From: Tillandsia leiboldiana
Lineage: Eukaryota > Streptophyta > Magnoliopsida > Poales > Bromeliaceae
NCBI GenBank assembly: GCA_029204045.2
Contig: CM055062.1
Span: 12,520,571-12,584,570 of the forward strand
Direction: 5' to 3'
Length of the DNA stretch: 64,000 nucleotides
In this document: one piece after another, positions 58,575-64,000 of the stretch
Layout of the letters: every line of letters begins with the position of its first letter
Position numbering within the stretch: position 1 is the stretch's first letter
The notes under the pieces: generated by a model
What the model saw: the letters and a program-made list of their open reading frames with translations, nothing else
Told to the model about the DNA's origin: nothing
Databases searched by the model: none
Translations under genes and position numbers: made by a program

Positions 58575-58805
58575 TGTTCAGGATCCGGATCAGACCATTC
58601 CAGTCCGGACCCCGAACATAGTTTAGTTCATGCGGAATTCCAGTCCGAAACAGCCTCTGATCAGTCCGGACCCCGAACTATGTGTTTGCTGAAATCGCAT
58701 GAACAGTCCGAATCAGGGAATTCCAGTCCGGACCCCGAACTTGTTTTTCTGGAAAAGCTCTGTCTAAAGACGACAGTCCGGATCAGATTTAATCCAGTCC
58801 GGACC
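58575..58805 (+). repeat. CCGGACCCCGAAC repeat array in the Sirevirus U3
   Basis: At least five copies of (A)GTCCGGA(C/T)C(C)CGAAC separated by 25-45 bp, upstream of the TATA box. Possible promoter elements. Confidence 0.75.
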
Positions 58806-59129
58806 GCCGAGCGGGAAAATTCCAAATAAGGTAGTTTTTTATGCTTATCTCTTTCCAAATATTTCTAACCTATAAATAAACCCTAATTTCACATCTAGGG
58901 TAACCGAATGAAGCCGGAGAAAATATAAAAAATCCACATATATAGAGAAGAAAGAAAAACATGATCTAATCTATGTTTCTTCGTCTATATTGTTCAATTT
59001 GATTTTAGGGTTTCCAAACTTATATTTCTTGTAGAATCAAATTGGAGTTAGATGGTAATTTCTTATCTATCTTTGATCTAAGTATTCGGCGGATTATCAT
59101 CACCAAGAAAACAATGATTTTCCAAAATC

Positions 59130-59320
59130 GGCGCGTGGATTTGCGTGGCCTTGTGGATTCAAGGTGCTACCGCTCTCGTGGATTCGGAGCGAGGTACGTT
59201 CGTGTGATCGATATGTACTACATTGGTGAAGATAGTGGATTCGGTTGGACGTCGTGGATTCGACGTTGGACTTCGTGGATTCGAAGTTGGACGCAAATCG
59301 TGGATTCGAGGAGCGTTGTG
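59130..59320 (+). repeat. CGTGGATTCG repeat array in the Sirevirus LTR
   Basis: About seven copies of GTGGATTCG, several embedded in GTTGGAC(G/T)TCGTGGATTCG units. It lies downstream of the TATA box. Confidence 0.8.
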
Positions 59321-59605
59321 GAGCGAGCGGAGAAGATCAACTAGGGGCGTATGGAAAAGGTTGTGTCGTAGTGTTACGGTAAATCACATTGTACGTGTTT
59401 AATCTTAGTGGATTTCGCCGTGTTATCGGTCCCGTGGTTTTTTACTCATGTGATGGAGTTTTCCACATAAAATCTTGCGTACTTTATTTATTTTCCGTAT
59501 TGGGTTATTTTTTACGTAACGATTTGGTGTGTTTATTGTTTACACCTATTCACCCCCCCTCTATGTGGTTTTTTCCCCATTCAGATCCATATTAACATAA
59601 CCCAC

Positions 59606-60690
59606 ATGTCAGACAGAAGCTGAAAGAGGATTTGAAGAACCTCCAACAGGAGACCGTTCTGTACAGGAGTACATCGTGGATTTCAACCGGCTATTGGACA
59701 GTGTACCACACACGGCCAGGGACGAGGCGCATCGGATATACATGTTCGAGCGGGGATTGCACCGAGATATCTATCAGTTTGTTCGATCACGCAGACTGCA
59801 GACTTTGGACGCCTCGATGGAGCAGGCCCTTTATGTGGAACGAGGGAATGTGATTATGACTGAGAGGAACACAGCCCCAGGTGAGAGTTCGGGCGTGAAG
59901 CGCCCAGCGTCTGATGACGGAGGATAGACGAGTAGGCATGAGCCTCCGAGACCTCCACGATTTCGCCCTGAGGACAGTGGGATTCAGAGGCGTCAGAGAT
60001 CTGGTGGACCCCAGCAGCAGCCGCAGTACCAGCAGTCTCAGCAGCAGTATCCCCGCCAGCAGCAGTATCAGTATCAGCAGCGGCGGTAGCATGGATGCGT
60101 TATCTGCGGAGGGCCCCATTCGTCGCCCCAGTGTGAGCAGAGGCAGAGGCCGTGCTCCCTATGTGGATAGTGTAGATATTTTCTGACAGACTGGACTTTG
60201 ACGTCAAGGCAGACTGAGCAACGACCACCTGCATCGAGCGGATGAGTCTGTGCCGCCCGGTTGGAGGGCGCCACGGCAGTGGATCGGGTTGTCGCAGGCA
60301 TGATTTCATTACATTAGTCTGAGTTAGAGTATTTTTGCTTTCCTGCATGGACTAGAGGTAGAGTTGTTACCACGTGCACTATATGTACAGGTTCCTATTG
60401 GTGTTGTGCACTTGGGGGAGGCTTATGGATCATATCCAGTACAGTTGAGACTTGGGATTATATCGGCAGATGTGACGGTTTGGTGGCAGCTCCAAGACTC
60501 TGACTGAGCACACGGGATGGATCGGTTGGCGCGATATCATGCGACGACTGATTGTGGAATGAGAACAGTGACCCTTCCGTGAGTTGGACAGGAGGAGTTC
60601 ATTTTCACTTGTTGCCGAAGTACCCTTCCTACAACGATGGCTTCAGCGGCAGTGGACAGATGCCACCACTTGAGCAGATGTGACTATTAG
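59606..60690 (+). pseudogene. Gypsy gag-protease remnant (G2-related)
   Basis: Starts mid-gag with LKEDLKNLQQ, then in other frames DFNRLLDSVPHTARDEAHRI and VIMTERNTAPGESSGVKRP (as in the G2 gag), a Q-rich tail near 60005-60085, a broken zinc knuckle (CVICGGPHSS), and protease-region relics including AVDRVVAG near 60280 and LARYHATTDCG and VGQEEFIF near 60515-60600. Many stops and frameshifts. It overlaps in content with the left gag, so it is a separate copy and not the continuation of 44467-45706. Confidence 0.75.
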
Positions 60691-61079
60691 GACTAGAGGT
60701 TGTTTCTCTAGAGGTCACGGTTAGATCGTAGCTTTCATTTTTGTAGCCACAGCAAGAATGGCTTCAACATTTCTCTCCCTTTTTCTCTCCTTCATGCTGA
60801 AACTTACGAACGGGACGAAAACTTCGAAAGGCTACTCCAGAAATGGAGACAGTGTCCGAACCTGTTCTTGTTTGATTGGGGCGAGGGCACCGGCCTTTCG
60901 AAATTTTTGGACTTTTCGTTATTTTTCGGATGCTTTCCAAATTGAGAGTTGAAGTTGATGACGTTCCTGATGGTGGGGCCTTTACCTTTCTTGTTTGGTT
61001 GTGATGACGTACTTCGAGTAGATTTGGATGAGTTAGTACCGACGGTTTACTTTTTGAGCTTGTTGCTTTTCCCTGCAAT
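60691..61079. other. Unassigned tract before the T2 LTR
   Basis: Has a diverged TGTTCTTGTTTGATTGGGGC phrase like the G1 repeats at 33.7-34.2 kb. No coding frame recognised; it is the insertion site of T2. Confidence 0.5.
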
Positions 61080-63759
61080 TGTCACGCCCCGGGGGTTTGT
61101 TTTAGTGGAAACGGCATTTTTTTTTTTTTTTGAAAGATCTCTTTCTTCCCCGGTGCGTGCCCAGACCCGCCGCACATACAGGATCTCTCTGCAAACGGAC
61201 AGAGTCTCCCCTGTACGTGCACGGCGTGTGGTTGAATACATCTCCCAAGCAAACATAACCATTCAATCACAACATTCAATTACATACAACCAGTATTCTA
61301 AATATTTAAGCGCATGGCCACTTCAACTTGAAAGGATAAATCCACGGTTTTTAAAGAGTGCCCACCCGGCACTTAAGTTTTGAAAACGAGTTTCGAAATC
61401 AGCATAAACCCCAGGGTTTTGAAAACGGTGCCCACACGACACCCAAGTTTTGAAAGCTCATTTCGCAATCCATAAATCCACAAGGTTTTGAAATCAGTGC
61501 CCACACGACACTTAGACTTTGAAAACGGTTTTCGCAATCTTTTCTTTGTTTTTGTTTCGCTGTTCAAATGGCCAGTAGGAAATAAAGGGAAAGGTAGTGC
61601 ATAAACAGATAATCAAATACCGACATCTACGTCGACCCCACAAGGGTATCGGGAACCTCACGCATGCCCACAATATAAATGAAAAGCTGAAAAAAAAAGG
61701 AAAGTATAAAGTTCAGGGTCTCCAACGGTCCCGCTGTGTCCGCCCCGTCCTCACCGCCACCTACCTCTCCCCTCGCCTGGGCCCTGTCACGAAGTGGGAA
61801 GTCAGTGACTAATAAATGCCGTGCAGGGGGAATAATAAAAACAAACCGTGGCGACAACCGGAGCAACCACCCTTTTGGGGGGGGGGGAAATGGTAACCTG
61901 TATATCTGCATCCTGTAATACTCTGCCGCGTCGGTCCACTACCGACGGCCCATACCGTACCTGCAGCACCGCGACCGCGCCGGACAACTAAACCGGCGGG
62001 TCGCTCCGCTCGCACCTCGGCGCCTCAACCCCACAGCTAATAAGGGGCCCCACTACGTCACCTCGTGGGTATACACGGGTCCTACGACCTCTTTTCCGGA
62101 AAAGTGCACCCCTCACGGTGGCCAAACCGCGGGTGCACGTGTTGCAGCCTCGAGCACAGTAACCACAATATATGAGCAATAGTAATGCAGTAATCGCAAT
62201 GTATATGAAATAGTAAAGCAGTAACCATGATGCATGAATCAGAATAAGGTAGAGGCGTGTAAACTCATGTTGCCCTACTATTAGCATAGTCGAAGGAAAG
62301 ACGGTAGCTGAAGCATCAAAACACGAGACCACGTAACTATCGATGTGTAGCAATAATCCGTAGCATCTAGAATAATGATTACTGAAGTGAACGGTAACAT
62401 ATAATATTTAAATTAAAACAATCAATGTGGTTCGATGCCAAATATCACACTCAACCCACCTGTCGCTAGTAGGCGTCAACGCTCCGCTCCCTCGCGTCCT
62501 GGTACTCCCGCTCGGCTCCTTCGCACACCTGCCGCGAGGAGAAAAGCGACGCTCAGACGCGGATGAAGACGAGAGGCGGGCGAACCGCTCGTCGGGTTCG
62601 CGGCTCCCCGTCCGCACGCGGGCCGTGCGCGTGCTCAGCTCCGTACGGGCAACCCCACACGTGGGGTTGAGCGCGCGTCCGGCCCCGTGCGGGTCACCCC
62701 GCACGCGGGGCTGGGCGCCGCCCAGCCCTGCGGCCTACCCCGCACGCGGGCTGGGCGTGCCGCCCGGCCCCGTGCGGGTCACCCCGCACGCGGGTCTGGG
62801 CGTCGCCCAGCCCCGTGCGGGTCACCCCGCACGCGGCTGGGCGTGCGCCCGGCCCCGTGCGGGCCATCCCGCACGCGGGGGCTGGGCGCCGCCCGGCCCC
62901 GTGCGGGTCATCCCGCACGCGGCTGGGCGTGCGCCCGGCCCCGTGCGGGTCATCCCGCACGCGGGGGGGGGGGGGGGGCTGGGCGCCGCCTGGCCCGTGC
63001 GGGTCGCATGAGGGCGCCGGATGGGGGGGGGTTTCTTCGCACGTGCGGCGGATTCCGGGAAATCCGCCGCCTGTGCCTCACCCCTTCCGGTCAAGATGAT
63101 CAAGAACTCAACACGAGGAAAAAGAAACTAAATTCCCGTCTCACCTTGATGAGGACGACGAAGGTTTGGGAAGAGGGGATCGTCCGTTCTCGTAGGTCCG
63201 GTGTGGTGGTGGTGGGGATGCGGCGTTCTCCCCTCTCCTCGACCGTCTTCGCTCGGGTCGTGCGTGCCAAAGGGGTAGCAGACTGAGAAGGGGTTCCCAA
63301 CCCTCACCTCTCAAACCCCCAATTAATTAGCTGTTTTGGTACGATCGAGCCCAACCCGCGTCCAACTCCAAATGCTAACCTAGCCCCAAATTAACCCGGA
63401 TAGATAGAACGAAATAAATTAAATTAATTTATGTCGGATCCCGAAAATTTACAGAAAATTAGACTGAGCCGGTGCGAAAGAATTAACTAGCTTGAATCAA
63501 AAAAAATCGTTAAATCCGGGTCTGGTTTACCTCAAAAGGGACGTGCCGGACACCCGAACCGCAGCAACTTCGAAAATTTATTCCGGGAGCTTCCGGGGTC
63601 GGAAATCCGATCCGATCGCGCCGCCGGCCTCCGCTTCGCGAGCTTTATTCTCAAAAAAAATGCCCGCGAGCCCCCGACGGCCTGCCCAGAATGACAAAAG
63701 AAAATCAAACCCCCGGACCCCTTTGCCTAAAAGCGGTTCGAAAACCCGCGGCTATTACA
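61080..63759 (-). repeat. T2 chromovirus LTR (3' LTR)
   Basis: 2680 bp, TGTCACGCCCCGGGGG ... CGGCTATTACA. Same end sequence and flank (CCACTCAC before integrase) as T1 but a different body, so a sister family. Tracts of G (61876-61888, 62963-62978) and a GC minisatellite are inside. Confidence 0.85.
62640..63010. repeat. GC minisatellite with GTGCGGG/CCCGCAC palindromes, T2 LTR
   Basis: About seven units of 45-57 bp of the form CCCGTGCGGGTCACCCCGCA plus CGCGGGGCTGGGCGCCGCCCGG. Each unit holds a perfect or near-perfect stem. Long frames on both strands are repeats, not genes. Confidence 0.9.
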
Positions 63760-63795
63760 CCACTCACCTCTAACAACGAGTTTCGTCCTCGAAAC

Positions 63796-64000
63796 TCAAA
63801 CCCGGATAGGAGTGAAAAGGTCGGGGTAGCACTCCCTCATCTTGGATTCCAGTTCCCAAGTGGCTTCTCGCTCTTCATGGTTTGCTCCAATGTACTTTCA
63901 CGTAGGGGATAGCCCGATTTCGTAGTGATTTTGTTTCCCTTGCCAGGATCTTCACTGGGGTTTCTTCGAAGCTCAGGTCCTCCTTAAGTTCGAGTGCCAG
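63796..64000 (-). pseudogene. T2 integrase C-terminus with chromodomain, cut by window edge
   Basis: Minus strand reads ALELKEDLSFEETPVKILAR, then KSLRNRAIPYVKVHWS, and, after an extra A at about 63886, EEREATWELESKMRECYPDL with the stop at 63796. These are the chromodomain aromatic and acidic positions (W, EATWE) of T1. The rest of the element lies beyond 64000. Confidence 0.8.

Larger units (their letters stand above)
56009..59605 (+). mobile_element. Sirevirus-type copia element 2, 3' end only
   Basis: Plus strand: non-coding tract (56009-57090), envelope-like frame (57100-57694), second polypurine motif (57826-57840), 3' polypurine tract (58343-58353) and LTR (58355-59605). All pol is missing, replaced on the left by G2 LTR DNA. 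Confidence 0.8.
58355..59605 (+). repeat. Sirevirus element 2, 3' LTR
   Basis: 1251 bp, TGTTAAGGATTTTG ... AACATAACCCACA. TATA box CCTATAAATAAACCC at 58869-58883. U3 array of CAGTCCGGACCCCGAAC (58575-58805) and R/U5 array of CGTGGATTCG (59130-59320). The end CACCTATTCACCCCCCC is usual for this clade. Flanking 5-mers (TATTC left of element 1, TGTCA right of element 2) do not match, so elements 1 and 2 are not one insertion. Confidence 0.85.

Noticed and set aside
45709..59605. Single Sirevirus with inverted long ends
   Set aside because: The two LTRs and envelope-like frames are too different, and the flanking 5-mers TATTC and TGTCA do not match.
44467..60690. One G2 gag interrupted by the Sirevirus block and continuing at 59606
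   Set aside because: The right fragment repeats gag residues (EDLKNLQQ) already present on the left at about 45060, so they are two copies.
61876..61888. Homopolymer G tract as a telomere-like or G-quadruplex signal
   Set aside because: A lone G run in a GC-rich LTR; may reflect sequencing of a homopolymer, with no repeat of G triplets around it.
62427..63286. Two frames of about 195 residues in the T2 LTR
   Set aside because: Made of repeated RAGHPARG-type units from the GC minisatellite; no domain, inside an LTR.

Overview
This window is plant nuclear DNA made almost entirely of nested and broken retrotransposons. The only host gene I can see is a split family-1 UDP-glycosyltransferase (UGT). 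Evidence for a plant: LTR-retrotransposon lineages typical of angiosperms (a Tekay/Del-type chromovirus with a C-terminal chromodomain, Sirevirus-type Ty1/copia, other Ty1/copia), primer-binding sites complementary to initiator-Met tRNA, an L1-type LINE, hAT-like MITEs, and a UGT with an intact PSPG box. The GC-rich coding DNA and repeat style look monocot-like. The species cannot be fixed from the sequence alone.

Layout. 1-1298 is the end of a minus-strand chromovirus LTR (family T1) lying in a long minus-strand LTR of a second gypsy family (G1, 1299 to about 4640). A LINE fragment follows (4795-5515), then a MITE, then the 5' part of the UGT (6389-6948). At 6948 the UGT is interrupted by about 21.7 kb: a Ty1/copia element (6949-28688, target duplication ACCTT) which is itself interrupted by a T1 chromovirus array (9215-26171, target duplication CTATT). 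The array has the form LTR-internal-LTR-internal-LTR and carries a 100-N assembly gap inside the middle LTR. The 3' part of the UGT resumes at 28689 and stops early at 29461.

29590-35400 is a plus-strand G1 LTR with an unusual block of three interleaved near-perfect inverted repeats (30381-32374, order A-B-A'-C-B'-C'). A hAT-type MITE with an 8-bp target duplication sits exactly at the LTR end (35402-36256) and itself contains a smaller MITE and a (TA)n tract. 36.3-38.9 kb is AT-rich intergenic DNA with MITE-like relics.

38.9-60.7 kb is a second nested retrotransposon region. It contains a short-LTR gypsy remnant, two tandem gypsy protease fragments, a gypsy LTR plus gag (family G2, 40992-45706) whose promoter carries seven CACGTG boxes, and two oppositely oriented Sirevirus remnants (45709-51915 minus; 56009-59605 plus) separated by two head-to-head G2 LTR fragments. 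A gag-protease remnant follows. 61080-64000 is the LTR and chromodomain end of another chromovirus (T2).

No element here looks autonomous. Every pol or gag has stops, frameshifts or deletions. The insertion order is readable: UGT, then copia, then T1 chromovirus, then the T1 duplication. No RNA genes or CRISPR arrays were seen.
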